From Kiritimatiellia bacterium (GTDB lineage: Bacteria > Verrucomicrobiota > Kiritimatiellia > RFP12 > DVOR01), in assembly GCA_017558005.1 (NCBI GenBank), contig JAFYWN010000012.1, forward strand, positions 1-64,000: a stretch of 64,000 bases of DNA, given 5' to 3'. Position numbers and translations under genes: made by a program. This document shows positions 55,227-64,000 of the stretch, piece after piece. The notes under the pieces were generated by a model. That model saw only the letters and a program-made list of their open reading frames with translations. It did not search any database and had not been told where the DNA came from. The first letter of the stretch is position 1. Every line of letters begins with the position of its first letter.

Positions 55227-56789
55227 TTACTGAGCCGGTTCTGCCTCAACGGGTGCCTCGCCTTCAGCGTCATCCGTTTCAACCACGGGTTCCACTGCAG
55301 GGAGTGGCTTGCCGATGTCATACCCGAGCAGACGGCAGTCCAGTGCGCCATTCTTGAATTCCAAGATTTCCTTGGTCTGCAACCGCACACGCAGCGACAA
55401 CGGCTTCGAAGAGGTTATCATCCATGCCTCCCAACCTGCCGGCACCGTATTCATCAACCACTCACTCACGCCATCATAGAGCGGTTCGAGTGCGGTTTCA
55501 TCTTCAATACGTTCACCATAAGGCGGGTTCATGAAGATCACGCCCTTCTGTGCGGGCAGCTGAGTATCCGAGAAGTCATCCACGAAGAATTTTACGTTAT
55601 GCCCCACCCCTGCGGCATTGGCATTACGTTCAGCGATATCCACCGCTTCTTCTTCCCAGTCCACGCCGATAATCAGCGGCAATTCACTGTCATCATGCGC
55701 CACTTCATCGCGCTTTGCCTGGGCGGTCATTTCACGCCAAATATCCAAGGGCGACGCACCAATACGACGACGTGCGCTCACGCCTGCCTTCTCACCCGGA
55801 ATGACCGAGGTCCAACCCTTCAAGTGCATGAAGGCGTAATCATTGCGGAACATGCCCGGCAGAATATTGCGCGCCATCAAGGCCGCTTCAATCGCAGGCG
55901 TACCCGAACCGCTAAACGGCACCACGAAGGGGCTCTTTTTATCCCAACTAGTAGCCATCACGCACGCAGCGGCGAGGGCTTCTTGCATCGGCGCAATCCA
56001 GCCCTCCTTACGATAACCGCGACGGGAGAGCGAGTTGCCCGAGGTATCAATGTAAATCTTGGCATGCGTATCTTCCCACCACAGGTAAATCGCTGCGCTG
56101 GGGGTGCCCTCTGCCATGCGCGAGGCGAAGGTGCGCTCAAAGCGTTTCTTCAAGACCATCAGGTCCAACTTCGGCAGATAGAAAGAGCCCGACATCAAGT
56201 CATACCCATCCACTTCGATGAGCAATTCTGCGCGCTCTTCCATTTCGGGCAAGGTATTCAACCAGTCTTCCAACACCGCACGAATCACGCGCAGGGCAGA
56301 ACGCAAGGGGGTCGGCTTGCTATAAAGAATCGTACCACCTGCTTCCACACGCACCGGCACTGCGCCACTCACATTCGGACGACGCCCGCACTTCGAACGC
56401 ATACGGTCAACAATTGCGTCCTTCAAGCGCAGCGTCGGCATGCGGGTATCCTGAATCGTGTCATTCTTCGTGACGTTGGTCACAAAGAAGGGCTCTTCCA
56501 CATTCAGTATTTGTTCCCAAGGTGCATAGTAGGCCAAATCGTAAAGGTCGTCCAAATTACGGCAACGCGTATCCTGAACGAAGGGCCACAACACGCGCTG
56601 TGCCGTGCGCAACGAAAGATTGAGGCGCAGAATATCACGGCACGCATGCTTTGCGCGAATGCCGACCATCGTGTCATTTGACCCGAGAATTTCGTATCCC
56701 AGTTCGGTGAGTTCCTGCTTCAAGAAGGGCTCAATGCCCTTACCGCAGGTAATTGCGAGCGTGGTAGGATCAGTCCAGAGATTACGCAT
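55227..56789 (-). CDS. THUMP-domain RNA methyltransferase (RlmL-like)
   Basis: 520 residues. N-terminal ferredoxin-like/THUMP region (ITCGKGIEPFLKQELTELGYE, RTAQRVLW), then a class I SAM methyltransferase with VPFSGSGTPAIEAAL and catalytic MNPPYGERIED. This architecture is that of the 23S rRNA guanine-N2 methyltransferase group (RlmL N-terminal half, YpsC). The target base is not certain. The acidic Glu/Ala tail VETDDAEGEAPVEAEPAQ is unusual. GAGGAG precedes the ATG, which overlaps the rmuC stop by 8 bp. Confidence 0.88.
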   Translation of the reverse strand: MRNLWTDPTTLAITCGKGIEPFLKQELTELGYEILGSNDTMVGIRAKHACRDILRLNLSLRTAQRVLWPFVQDTRCRNLDDLYDLAYYAPWEQILNVEEPFFVTNVTKNDTIQDTRMPTLRLKDAIVDRMRSKCGRRPNVSGAVPVRVEAGGTILYSKPTPLRSALRVIRAVLEDWLNTLPEMEERAELLIEVDGYDLMSGSFYLPKLDLMVLKKRFERTFASRMAEGTPSAAIYLWWEDTHAKIYIDTSGNSLSRRGYRKEGWIAPMQEALAAACVMATSWDKKSPFVVPFSGSGTPAIEAALMARNILPGMFRNDYAFMHLKGWTSVIPGEKAGVSARRRIGASPLDIWREMTAQAKRDEVAHDDSELPLIIGVDWEEEAVDIAERNANAAGVGHNVKFFVDDFSDTQLPAQKGVIFMNPPYGERIEDETALEPLYDGVSEWLMNTVPAGWEAWMITSSKPLSLRVRLQTKEILEFKNGALDCRLLGYDIGKPLPAVEPVVETDDAEGEAPVEAEPAQ

Positions 56790-57864
56790 GAGGTGACTCC
56801 TCTTCAGGAACGGTGACGTTCCGCAGTTCTCGGGCGAGGGTGTTGATGCGATCACGTGCCGCATTCACCTTCGACCCAGCTTCATCTAATTTCTTCATAG
56901 CCGCTTCATACTCCGAAAGGCAGGAATCCAATCGTGTCTTGACCTTCGCCAAAAGGTCCCATGCCTTTGCGGATTGTTTTTGAACGGCGAGTGTTTTAAA
57001 GCCCATTTGCAACGCGTTAAAGAGTGCCGCGAGGGTTTGAGGTCCCGCGAGCAACACGTGACGACGTTGCAATTCCATCTGTAGTGCGCTATCTGATGCC
57101 GCCTCTAAGAAGAGTCCTTCGGTCGGCAAAAAGAGAATCGCAAAATCTGTTGTGTAAGGTGGCAGAATGTATTCCGACACTTGCGCGGCAAAGACCTTCA
57201 AGCTCGTCATCAAAGCCTTTCGGGAGACCGTCGCACTTTCTGCATCGGGTGCCGCAAGTAAGCGTTCGTAATCCTCCACGGGGAACTTGGAGTCCACGGG
57301 CAACCAGACCGTCTTCCCCTCCTCTGCCCCAGGCAGTGCCAATGCAAATTCCACAATCTTATTTGACCGCGGATTCGGCTTCACATTCTTTTCGTACTGC
57401 CCCGACACAAACATGTCCGTCAGCAGGCGTTCCAACTGCACTTCGCCCCAAGTGCCACGCGCCTTGACATTGCCAAGCAAACGATTAAAGCGCATCACGC
57501 TCTCGCTGAGGCGCTGCACGCCTTCCGTGACATGCCCCATCGCCAACAAGCGATCGCGCACCTCCTTCAAGTGCGTTTCCAACAAGCGCGAACTCTCTTC
57601 AAAGCGCGACTTCAACGCACCATTCAACTCTTCACGTTGGGCGCGCGCAATCGCATCTTCCTTCAGTTCAAGCGTTGCAATGCGTTGGGCTAATTGTTCT
57701 GCCAAACGGCGCTCTGCGTGATCAAGCGACTCTGGCGAGAGCATCGGCGGCAATTCTTCGCGCGCCAAAGGCGTTGGGCGGCGTAACAGTGTCAATAGCA
57801 GGGCAATGACGGCAATTAACAGTGCCGTCATCACCAGCGTTAAGATGAGAATTAAAATGCTCAT
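56782..57864 (-). CDS. rmuC: DNA recombination protein RmuC
   Basis: 360 residues. N-terminal membrane helix (LILTLVMTALLIAVIALLLTLL), long coiled coil, then the RmuC core: KARGTWGEVQLERLL, VWLPVDSKFPVEDYERLL and DFAILFLPTEGLFLEA. The core belongs to the PD-(D/E)XK-like fold. RmuC limits inversion at short inverted repeats in E. coli. That is of interest in a genome with many inverted repeats, but the link is speculative. It follows icd by 15 bp. Confidence 0.92.
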   Translation of the reverse strand: MSILILILTLVMTALLIAVIALLLTLLRRPTPLAREELPPMLSPESLDHAERRLAEQLAQRIATLELKEDAIARAQREELNGALKSRFEESSRLLETHLKEVRDRLLAMGHVTEGVQRLSESVMRFNRLLGNVKARGTWGEVQLERLLTDMFVSGQYEKNVKPNPRSNKIVEFALALPGAEEGKTVWLPVDSKFPVEDYERLLAAPDAESATVSRKALMTSLKVFAAQVSEYILPPYTTDFAILFLPTEGLFLEAASDSALQMELQRRHVLLAGPQTLAALFNALQMGFKTLAVQKQSAKAWDLLAKVKTRLDSCLSEYEAAMKKLDEAGSKVNAARDRINTLARELRNVTVPEEESPHA

Positions 57865-57879
57865 TGACGTTGGAACACG

Positions 57880-59145
57880 TTAAGCCATTGCCGCCACAAG
57901 TGCCTTCGCAAAGCCAGAGCAGGAAACTTCCGTAGCGTCATCCATCAGACGTGCGAAGTCATAGGTCACGGTCTTCGCCGCGATAACCTTATCCATCGCT
58001 TCGATGATCTTGTCTGCCGCTTCTGTCCAGCCCATGTAACGGAGCATCATTTCACCCGAAAGAATGAGCGAGCCAGGGTTCACCTTGTCCAAACCAGCAT
58101 ACTTCGGCGCCGTACCATGGGTAGCTTCAAAGACCGCCACGCCCGTGGTGTTGTTGATATTCGCGCCAGGTGCAATGCCGATACCACCCACGCAAGCAGC
58201 GAGTGCGTCAGAGACATAGTCACCATTGAGGTTGAGCGTTGCGATCACATCATACTCTGCCGGACGCGTCAAAATCTGCTGCAAGAAGGCATCGCAGATG
58301 CAGTCCTTCACCACGATGTCACGACCCGTCTTCGGATTCTTCAACGTGCACCACGGACCACCATCAATCGGTTGTGCACCGTAGTCACGCTTCGCCAAGG
58401 CATAACCCCAGTCACGGAAAGCGCCTTCCGTAAACTTCTGGATGTTACCCTTGTGAACGAAGGTCACCGACTTGCGATCATTGTCAATCGCATACTCAAT
58501 CGCCGCCTTGATCAAACGTTCGCTACCTTCCAAGGAGACCGGCTTAATGCCAATTGAAGAGCTTTCCGGGAAACGAATCTTCTTCACGCCCATTTCCTGC
58601 GTGAGGAACTCAATGACCTTCTTCGCTTCAGGCGTGCCATTCATCCATTCGATGCCAGCGTAGATATCCTCCGTGTTCTCACGGAAAATGACCATATCCG
58701 TCAATTCAGGATGCAACACTGGAGAAGGCACACCCTTGAACCAACGCACTGGACGCAAGCAGACATAGAGATCGAGCAACTGACGCATCGCCACGTTAAT
58801 CGAGCGGATACCACCGCCCACCGGCGTCGTCAACGGCCCCTTAATCGAGACCAAATACTCACGGCAGAGTTCCACCGTTTCATCAGGAAGCCACGTATTC
58901 GGACCATACACTTCATTCGCCTTTTCGCCAGCGAAAACTTCCATCCATGCGATTTTGCGCTCATCCCCATAAGCCGCCTTCACTGCAGCATTCCACACCA
59001 TCATCGCCGCAGACGTAATATCCGGACCCGTGCCATCACCCTCCACATAGGGAATCACAGGGAAATTCGGCACATTGAGCTTACCATCAGCGCCCATCGT
59101 AATCTTTTCACCGAATGTGGGCATCGTCACTTTAGAAGTTTGCAT
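57880..59145 (-). CDS. icd: NADP-dependent isocitrate dehydrogenase
   Basis: 421 residues, E. coli-type. [31 protein letters not shown] carries the substrate-binding Ser and Arg residues, and [11 protein letters not shown] is conserved. [21 protein letters not shown] has the Lys-Tyr pair that favours NADP over NAD. It makes 2-oxoglutarate, the substrate of gdhA in this window. It is the first gene of the minus-strand run, with a TATAAT box about 60 bp upstream. Confidence 0.97.
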   Translation of the reverse strand: MQTSKVTMPTFGEKITMGADGKLNVPNFPVIPYVEGDGTGPDITSAAMMVWNAAVKAAYGDERKIAWMEVFAGEKANEVYGPNTWLPDETVELCREYLVSIKGPLTTPVGGGIRSINVAMRQLLDLYVCLRPVRWFKGVPSPVLHPELTDMVIFRENTEDIYAGIEWMNGTPEAKKVIEFLTQEMGVKKIRFPESSSIGIKPVSLEGSERLIKAAIEYAIDNDRKSVTFVHKGNIQKFTEGAFRDWGYALAKRDYGAQPIDGGPWCTLKNPKTGRDIVVKDCICDAFLQQILTRPAEYDVIATLNLNGDYVSDALAACVGGIGIAPGANINNTTGVAVFEATHGTAPKYAGLDKVNPGSLILSGEMMLRYMGWTEAADKIIEAMDKVIAAKTVTYDFARLMDDATEVSCSGFAKALVAAMA

Positions 59146-59207
59146 ACGTATCCTTGCCTTGTTTTAATTAAGGGCTTCCAAACAAAAAATAAAGAACAAA
59201 CGCACAC

Positions 59208-59213
59208 ATTATA
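59208..59213 (-). promoter_or_regulatory. -10 box of icd
   Basis: TATAAT on the minus strand followed by GTGTGCGTT, the same nine bases that follow the -10 of the gene at 1132. The -35 is weak (GATACA at 17 bp). Confidence 0.55.
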
Positions 59214-59247
59214 TCACCTTTCCTCACCGTTGTATCATAGATACAAT

Positions 59248-59278
59248 AAAAAAGGAGCCGTTCTCCGACTCCTTTTTT
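59248..59278. terminator. symmetric terminator-like hairpin upstream of icd
   Basis: AAAAAAGGAG/CTCCTTTTTT with an 11-nt loop. It can act in both directions. No gene is known to end here, so it either insulates icd from transcription out of the repeat region or ends an unrecognised RNA. Confidence 0.65.
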
Positions 59279-59482
59279 CACCAAAACGGTTGCAAGTAGT
59301 TTTATTTCACAAGCCCCTTCCCCCAAAAAACAAAAAACTTTTTATGATGAAGAGTAAACAATGATGAAAAGCGAATCTAAACTCTACTCACACTTACAGT
59401 GTAGCAAAAGTTCTTAACCTTGTCAAATCGTCATTTTAGAAAAGGATGAAATGAGTCTAAAAAAGCTCGAAAAATGCACCCA

Positions 59483-59519
59483 AATACTAGCGAAACTGCG
59501 ACTCAATTTCGCTAGTATT
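59483..59519. repeat. perfect 13-bp inverted repeat
   Basis: AATACTAGCGAAA and TTTCGCTAGTATT are separated by 11 bp. The right arm is part of the first iteron-like unit. Confidence 0.85.
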
Positions 59520-59565
59520 GACACCCCAATTTCGCTGATATTGGGATCCAATTTCGCTAGTATTG
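59505..59565 (+). repeat. three iteron-like 16-bp repeats
   Basis: AATTTCGCTRRTATTG at 59505-59520, 59528-59543 and 59550-59565, with 22-23 bp spacing. An inverted copy overlaps 59481-59495, and a degenerate copy is near 171 at the left edge. Confidence 0.75.
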
Positions 59566-59605
59566 AACCAAAATTATTGAAGACCACCCCCAAAAATGGG
59601 AAAAT

Positions 59606-59821
59606 TGTTGATAACTTTTCCTCCCCCAGACGACCATTTTTTCGCAAGGAAGCGACTGTAGCGGAGTTAATTTCATCACATTTTCGCATTATCTCTTTAC
59701 TTATCAATAAGTTATGCAGTTTTAATAAGGTTGAGCAAAAGTGCCGAAAAACCGCCGATCGGCTGAAAAATTTTCAAAAACCTGCGTCGAAAAAGGTGCA
59801 TTGTTGATAACTTGTTGATAA
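59606..59821 (-). promoter_or_regulatory. three TTATCAACA sites (DnaA-box-like)
   Basis: TTATCAACA on the minus strand at 59606-59614, 59802-59810 and 59813-59821. It differs from the DnaA-box consensus TTATCCACA at one position. The last two are 11 bp apart. Whether DnaA binds is unknown. Confidence 0.35.
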
Positions 59822-59896
59822 CTCAAAAAAGTTTTCAATAGGCAAAAAATCGATAATTTTTTCAAAAAAGTGACAAATCTGCGTATGGGAATTTTG
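59815..59896 (+). repeat. dispersed AT-rich block, copy 2
   Basis: Same orientation match to 227-297, from TTGATAACTCAAAAA through AAGTGACAAA to a GGATTTT-like end. Confidence 0.75.
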
Positions 59897-59944
59897 AAGG
59901 GATAAAAGGAGAAAAAGATAGAAGGGATCGACGGCGATGGTGAG

Positions 59945-59985
59945 ATGATATGGGGGCGACGCCGCCCCCACATCATCTCCTCCCA
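59945..59985. repeat. strong GC hairpin, left copy
   Basis: GATGATATGGGGGCG pairs with CGCCCCCACATCATC around an ACGC loop, with a single mismatch. The TGGGGGCG/CGCCCCCA core recurs at 60213-60240. Confidence 0.85.
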
Positions 59986-59999
59986 GTCTTCTAAGCAGC

Positions 60000-60200
60000 C
60001 GTTATCCAGAGTACTCCACGGCCGCAGTGGGCAGTGGCCACGACAAATACCGTCTTCTAATCGGCTACAGTCCTGCCTCACGCGTCTTCTAATCAGCCGC
60101 TGTTCTGCTCACCATTTCAGCCACCCGCTGTCCTGAGTGCCCATACTCTCGTGAGCACCAGTAAAAGCATTCGCAGGATGCGTAGCGTGCAGGACTCAGT
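60000..60200 (+). repeat. dispersed modular repeat, copy 2
   Basis: Contains CTCGTGAGCACCAGTAAAAG, GGATGCGTAGCGTGCAGGAC and repeated CTTCTAATCRGC stretches, also found inverted at 29830-29950 in a different module order. Confidence 0.75.
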
Positions 60201-60212
60201 CCTGCCGCAGGG

Positions 60213-60240
60213 GTGTGGGGGCGGCGTCGCCCCCACATCT
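60213..60240. repeat. strong GC hairpin, right copy
   Basis: TGTGGGGGCG/CGCCCCCACA with a GCGT loop. Together with 59945-59985 it brackets the modular repeat. Confidence 0.8.
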
Positions 60241-60342
60241 TCACTTCATCGCTTCATCGCTTATCCTCTCTCCCTCCCCGTGAGCTCCACTTATCGTAAC
60301 CTTTGGGAGTGCGGGCTTACGCGCGTAACGTGCATAATAATG

Positions 60343-60371
60343 TATACAGTCGAAAATAAATTTGCTATACT
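60343..60371 (+). promoter_or_regulatory. promoter of the debranching enzyme
   Basis: TATACA (60343-60348), 17-bp spacer, TATACT (60366-60371). AAGGA follows 9 bp before the ATG at 60413. Confidence 0.65.
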
Positions 60372-60412
60372 GCGGGCGAATTAATTATTATCCGAAAGAA
60401 GGATTTTAACGT

Positions 60413-63400
60413 ATGAAACAAGAGCCCGCCGCTGGCGAAAAGTTATTGAGATGGGTCGGCGACACCCTTGAAGTGAAAGTTTTTTGCGCAGGCAATGAGG
60501 TTGGACGCGGTACGATGGTCTTCCGCACAAATATTGGTGCGGCCGCAATCCACCAGGCAGAAGTGCTTGCCCATGTAGATGAAAACCGCTTGATTAGCGG
60601 AGACGATTGGCATGACATCCCGATGACGCCAGTAGGCAAAGGCGTTTGGACCGTAAAGGTGCCCCTTTTGGAAGTTGGCATCTTTGAAGGCAAGGCCTGC
60701 TTTATCCGTGAAGGCAATCCTGAACCCCTCTGGACCGAAGGCCTTGGCAACACGATTATCAAGGTCGCCCCCGCTCACACTGCGGCAGGTAATATGATTT
60801 ATGCCGCCTTTGTGCGTCAATTCTCCCCTGCCACCTTGTCTGCACCGATTGCCTCCACGGCCCATGCCAAGGAAGAGACAGCTTTGGACAATGCGGGCTA
60901 CACGGTGATCCCGCCGAGCGGCACCTTCCGTGCGTTGATTCGCCATTTGGACCACATCTGCGTGGACCTTGGTTTCCGCGGCTTACTCCTCCTGCCCATT
61001 CACCCGACCCCAACGACCTTCGCGCGTATGGGACGCTTCGGCTCCCCCTTCGCAGGGCGTGACTTCCTTGACATTGACCCCGCGCTGGCAGAATTTGACA
61101 CCTCGGCAACCCCGCTTGATCAATTCCACGAACTCGTTGGGGCCGTGCATGCCCGCGGTGCCTCGCTCTTCATGGACCTGCCCGCCAACCACACGGGTTG
61201 GGCAGCGACCTTCCAGATTCACCATCCCGAATGGTACCGCCGCAACGTGGACGGTTCCTTCCACTCACCGGGCGCGTGGGGCGTCACGTGGGAAGACTTG
61301 GTGGAATTGGACTACTCGAAGCCCGAACTCCGCCGTGCAATTGCGGACGTCTTCCTCTACTGGTGCCGTCAAGGCGTGGATGGATTCCGTTGCGATGCGG
61401 GTTACATGATCCCAAAATCGGCATGGGATGTGATTGTGGCCTTAGTTCGCCGCGAATATCCCGACACCGTCTTCCTTTTGGAAGGTTTGGGTGGTCCGAT
61501 GGACGTCACCGAATCCCTCATCGGCACCTCGGGCTTAGACTGGGCCTACTCTGAAATGTTCCAGACCTACGACCGCTCGGCATTTGAAGCGATGTTGCCT
61601 GAAATGCTCCGTCTTTCGGAACAGCGCGGTCCCTTGGTCCACTTTGCAGAAACGCACGATAACAACCGTTTGGCAGCGACCTCCCCTGCGTGGTCCCGCC
61701 TGCGCCTCTCCCTCTCGGCACTCCTCTCCCAGCAAGGCTCCTTTGGCATCACCGCGGGCGTTGAATGGTATGCCCGTGAAAAGATTGACGTGCACGGTTG
61801 CGGTGGTCTCAACTGGGGTGCAGAGGACAATGCTTGCGGGCTGATTCGTCGCTTGAATGCGATTTTGCGCACGCATCCGCTCTTCGGTTCAGCGACCTCC
61901 CTCCTCCAACTCCAACATGGCGGTGGCAACGTCTTAGCCGTCCTGCGCCGTCGTGCGGGGCATGCACCCTTGCTCATCCTCGCCAACCTCGATTGGCAAC
62001 AGTGCCAGACCGTCTCCTACTGCGGCACCCACTTCCCCGAACGCGTCGCCTACGACCTCCTTAGCGGTCACTCAATGGTCTTGAATCCCGAAGGCATCCA
62101 ACTCGCCCCTGGTCAGGTGTGCTGCCTCTCGGCCAACCCCTCCGACCTCACCGCCATTGATGCAGCCACCCGCCAACGCGGCTCCTCGCCCGTGCACGGT
62201 ATGCTTCAGCGTCTGCGCCGCGTGATGGCCATGCGCACCCTGCAGTGGTTGGGCGAACCCATTCCGGAAACTGAAGACGGCGAAGCCCTTGCGACGCGCT
62301 TCATCCAGGATCCTGTCGCCTTCACCCAGACTGCCTCTGGGCTCCCGCGCGCCATCACGATGCAGCTCCCCTCCGACCACCATCGCGATGTGATGGTGCC
62401 ACCGGGCAAACTGCTTTACATCTCCTCCCCGGTGCCCTTCCGTGCGCAACTGCGTAATACGGCAGGCGACGTTGTGAGCGAAGGACGTGCGATTGCAATG
62501 GCAGACGGCGGCTATGGCGTCATGTTGCCGGTGTATCGTTGTTACTCGCCAATTGCCCACCAACCGCGTCGCACCGAACGCCTCACCCTTTCGACTGAAA
62601 TCTACACCCCCAATGCAGTTGAAAACCACACCTCCTCGGTCTTTGCCTTGGCCGAAGGCGTCCACTCTGGCCTCCTGCGTCGTCGCTTCTCTGGCCTTGA
62701 CGTGAAGGCACTCGGAGATGCACGTTTGCTCTTGACCAATGGCACTGGCGCGATGGGGCAGATTCGCTTGAAGTGGGGCGACATCCGCTCGCAATACGAC
62801 TGCTTACTCGCCCTCAACCGCCATGCCACGGTGCCAGATGACCGACAAGTCTTCTTTACCCGTTGCCGTGCGTGGATTGTCTGCAATGGTTACAGCACCC
62901 CGCTTGCGGGTCCCTGCTTGGAACACGTCACCGTCGCACCCGATGGCTCTGCAGCAGAGTGGAAATTTGCAGCTCCCTGCGGCATGGGCCGCCGTGTCCC
63001 CATCGCCCTGCGCGTGGCACTTGAACCTGGCAACAATCGCGTCGTTCTGCGCTTCCGTCGTGACAAGGCCTCCAAGCCGTGGCGTGACCCCGACGTTTCG
63101 GTCGGCTTGATTCTCCGCCCTGACATTGAATGGCGTAACTTCCATTGCAAGACCAAGGCCTACACAGGCCCTGAAACGGAATGGCCCAAGGCTTTGACCA
63201 ACCTCCCGAATGGGTTTGGCTTCCGCCCTGAACCCAAGATGGAACTCTCCATGGTCATGCCCAAGGCAGACTGGAATCCAGAACCCGAATGGACCTATAG
63301 CGTCGGCCATCCAGAAGAAGCGGCACGTGGCCAGGACGCAGCAAGCGACCTTTGGAGTCCGGGTTGGTTCCACATTGAATTGAATCGTGGCGACGAAGCC

Positions 63401-64000
63401 GTGCTCACGGCAGGCATTCCCTCCACCCGTGCACCGCGCATTCCCGCGCTCACCCGTCCACTCCCCTCCTCGCCAATTTCCCTCCGCGAAGGCATGGCGC
63501 AAGCCTTGCGCAACTACATCGTTCGTCGTGATGCACACAAGACGGTGATTGCGGGCTATCCGTGGTTCTTGGACTGGGGTCGTGACACCCTCATCTTCCT
63601 GCGTGGCGTCGTTGCTGCAGAGGATTGGGACACGGTCTTCGACACCTTGACGGAATTTGGCCGTTTTGAAAAGGGTGGCACCATCCCGAATATGATTCGT
63701 GGCGAAGACGACGCCAACCGTGAAACGGTGGATGCACCGCTCTGGTTTGCCGTGATTGTTGACGATGTAATCGCCGCCCAAGGCGCCGAAAAGGTGCTCT
63801 CTCACCCGTGTGGCAAGGGCAGAACCCTGCGCGACATTCTCGTGAACATTGCCGAAAACTACGTGAAGGGCACGGCCAACGGCATTAAGGCTGACCCCGA
63901 GACAGGTCTCGTGTGGGCACCGCACCACTACACTTGGATGGATACCAACTATCCTGCGGGCACGCCACGCAACGGTTATTCGGTGGAAATCCAAGCCCTC
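60413..64000 (+). CDS. bifunctional glycogen-debranching enzyme, GH13 + GH133 (3' end outside window)
   Basis: 1196 residues are visible and the frame is open at the window end. Residues 150-480 form a GH13 barrel: MDLPANHTG, nucleophile Asp328 in GFRCDAGYM, acid Glu357 in LLEGLGG, and Asp416 in ETHDNNR. A beta-rich linker follows. From about residue 1020 there is an amylo-alpha-1,6-glucosidase (GH133) domain with GYPWFLDWGRDTLIFLRG, GTIPNMIRG, TVDAPLWF and WMDTNYPAGTPRNGYSVE. The combination matches the eukaryotic-like debranching architecture, in which GH13 moves short glucan branches and GH133 cuts the alpha-1,6 stub. It would act on stored glycogen in the cytoplasm; no signal peptide is seen. 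Confidence 0.9.
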   Translation, partial: MKQEPAAGEKLLRWVGDTLEVKVFCAGNEVGRGTMVFRTNIGAAAIHQAEVLAHVDENRLISGDDWHDIPMTPVGKGVWTVKVPLLEVGIFEGKACFIREGNPEPLWTEGLGNTIIKVAPAHTAAGNMIYAAFVRQFSPATLSAPIASTAHAKEETALDNAGYTVIPPSGTFRALIRHLDHICVDLGFRGLLLLPIHPTPTTFARMGRFGSPFAGRDFLDIDPALAEFDTSATPLDQFHELVGAVHARGASLFMDLPANHTGWAATFQIHHPEWYRRNVDGSFHSPGAWGVTWEDLVELDYSKPELRRAIADVFLYWCRQGVDGFRCDAGYMIPKSAWDVIVALVRREYPDTVFLLEGLGGPMDVTESLIGTSGLDWAYSEMFQTYDRSAFEAMLPEMLRLSEQRGPLVHFAETHDNNRLAATSPAWSRLRLSLSALLSQQGSFGITAGVEWYAREKIDVHGCGGLNWGAEDNACGLIRRLNAILRTHPLFGSATSLLQLQHGGGNVLAVLRRRAGHAPLLILANLDWQQCQTVSYCGTHFPERVAYDLLSGHSMVLNPEGIQLAPGQVCCLSANPSDLTAIDAATRQRGSSPVHGMLQRLRRVMAMRTLQWLGEPIPETEDGEALATRFIQDPVAFTQTASGLPRAITMQLPSDHHRDVMVPPGKLLYISSPVPFRAQLRNTAGDVVSEGRAIAMADGGYGVMLPVYRCYSPIAHQPRRTERLTLSTEIYTPNAVENHTSSVFALAEGVHSGLLRRRFSGLDVKALGDARLLLTNGTGAMGQIRLKWGDIRSQYDCLLALNRHATVPDDRQVFFTRCRAWIVCNGYSTPLAGPCLEHVTVAPDGSAAEWKFAAPCGMGRRVPIALRVALEPGNNRVVLRFRRDKASKPWRDPDVSVGLILRPDIEWRNFHCKTKAYTGPETEWPKALTNLPNGFGFRPEPKMELSMVMPKADWNPEPEWTYSVGHPEEAARGQDAASDLWSPGWFHIELNRGDEAVLTAGIPSTRAPRIPALTRPLPSSPISLREGMAQALRNYIVRRDAHKTVIAGYPWFLDWGRDTLIFLRGVVAAEDWDTVFDTLTEFGRFEKGGTIPNMIRGEDDANRETVDAPLWFAVIVDDVIAAQGAEKVLSHPCGKGRTLRDILVNIAENYVKGTANGIKADPETGLVWAPHHYTWMDTNYPAGTPRNGYSVEIQAL

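Larger units (their letters stand above)
59279..60342. other. repeat-rich noncoding region between icd and the debranching enzyme
   Basis: About 1.1 kb without a credible gene. From left to right it holds an inverted repeat and three iteron-like repeats (59483-59565), TTATCAACA sites, a block shared with the left edge (59815-59896), a strong hairpin (59945-59985), mixed modular repeats (60000-60200) and a second GC-rich hairpin (60213-60240). Confidence 0.6.

Noticed and set aside
59483-59821. Definite chromosomal origin (oriC)
   Set aside because: The DnaA-like sites deviate from consensus, and no dnaA, dnaN, rpmH, gidA or similar gene is adjacent; kept only as a possible binding region.

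Overview
The window is a 64 kb stretch of bacterial chromosome dominated by housekeeping genes. The likely source is an anaerobic or facultatively fermentative, Gram-negative-type member of the Verrucomicrobiota/Kiritimatiellota/Lentisphaerota (PVC) group. This placement is an inference. It rests on an outer-membrane efflux channel, an ECF-type sigma factor directly followed by a membrane-anchored Ser/Thr kinase with a planctomycete-like N-terminus, a eukaryotic-type hexokinase, a GH13+GH133 glycogen-debranching fusion, Rex, a siroheme-decarboxylase-like protein and an iron-type alcohol dehydrogenase. No rRNA operon is present to settle it.

Region by region. (1) 1-5,600: an unusual accessory zone. 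Three islands of structured palindromic repeats (about 370-1,000, 2,650-3,255 and 4,840-5,500) surround a two-gene pair of unknown function and pdxB. The outermost edges (329-361 and 5,514-5,546) carry the same 33-bp sequence in opposite orientation. (2) 5,613-16,841: a tightly packed plus-strand run of recN, an aroK-aroB fusion, hexokinase, an AddB-like nuclease, a fused siroheme decarboxylase, a thioredoxin-like protein, cyclophilin and an outer-membrane efflux lipoprotein, with many 4-bp overlaps. (3) 16,949-23,433: gdhA, epmA, uvrA and an alcohol dehydrogenase. (4) 23,526-29,482, minus strand: parE, carB and an ArsC/Spx-like protein. (5) 30,287-31,164: rpsL-rpsG. (6) 31,822-33,112: an IS30-family element that ends a few bases before the atp promoter. 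(7) 33,183-39,529: a complete F1Fo ATP synthase operon in the order a-c-b-delta-alpha-gamma-beta-epsilon, with a short epsilon. (8) 39,751-42,796, minus strand: speA and a glycosyltransferase. (9) 43,000-44,200: an AT-rich spot with a small membrane protein and tRNA-His. (10) 44,512-47,852: a secreted Cys/Pro-rich protein, an ECF-like sigma factor and a Ser/Thr kinase. (11) 59,145 down to 47,898: a long minus-strand run of icd, rmuC, an rRNA methyltransferase, rex, ydcF-like, an aminotransferase, a WecA-like fusion, prlC and a YgjP-like metalloprotease. (12) 59,146-60,412: a repeat-rich noncoding region with iteron-like sites. (13) 60,413 to the end: the 5' part of a bifunctional glycogen-debranching enzyme.

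The most unusual material is noncoding. The structured repeat islands contain hairpins whose stem substitutions are compensatory. Two further repeat families link 1-300 with 59,800-59,900 and 29,830-29,950 with 60,000-60,200. There are two helically phased short-repeat arrays, at 29,550-29,622 and 59,505-59,565. The tRNA-His has a swapped T-loop 54/58 pair. The coding part is mostly recognisable. Notable coding features are several gene fusions and an epsilon subunit without its C-terminal helices. All calls come from reading the sequence and its translations; no database search was run.
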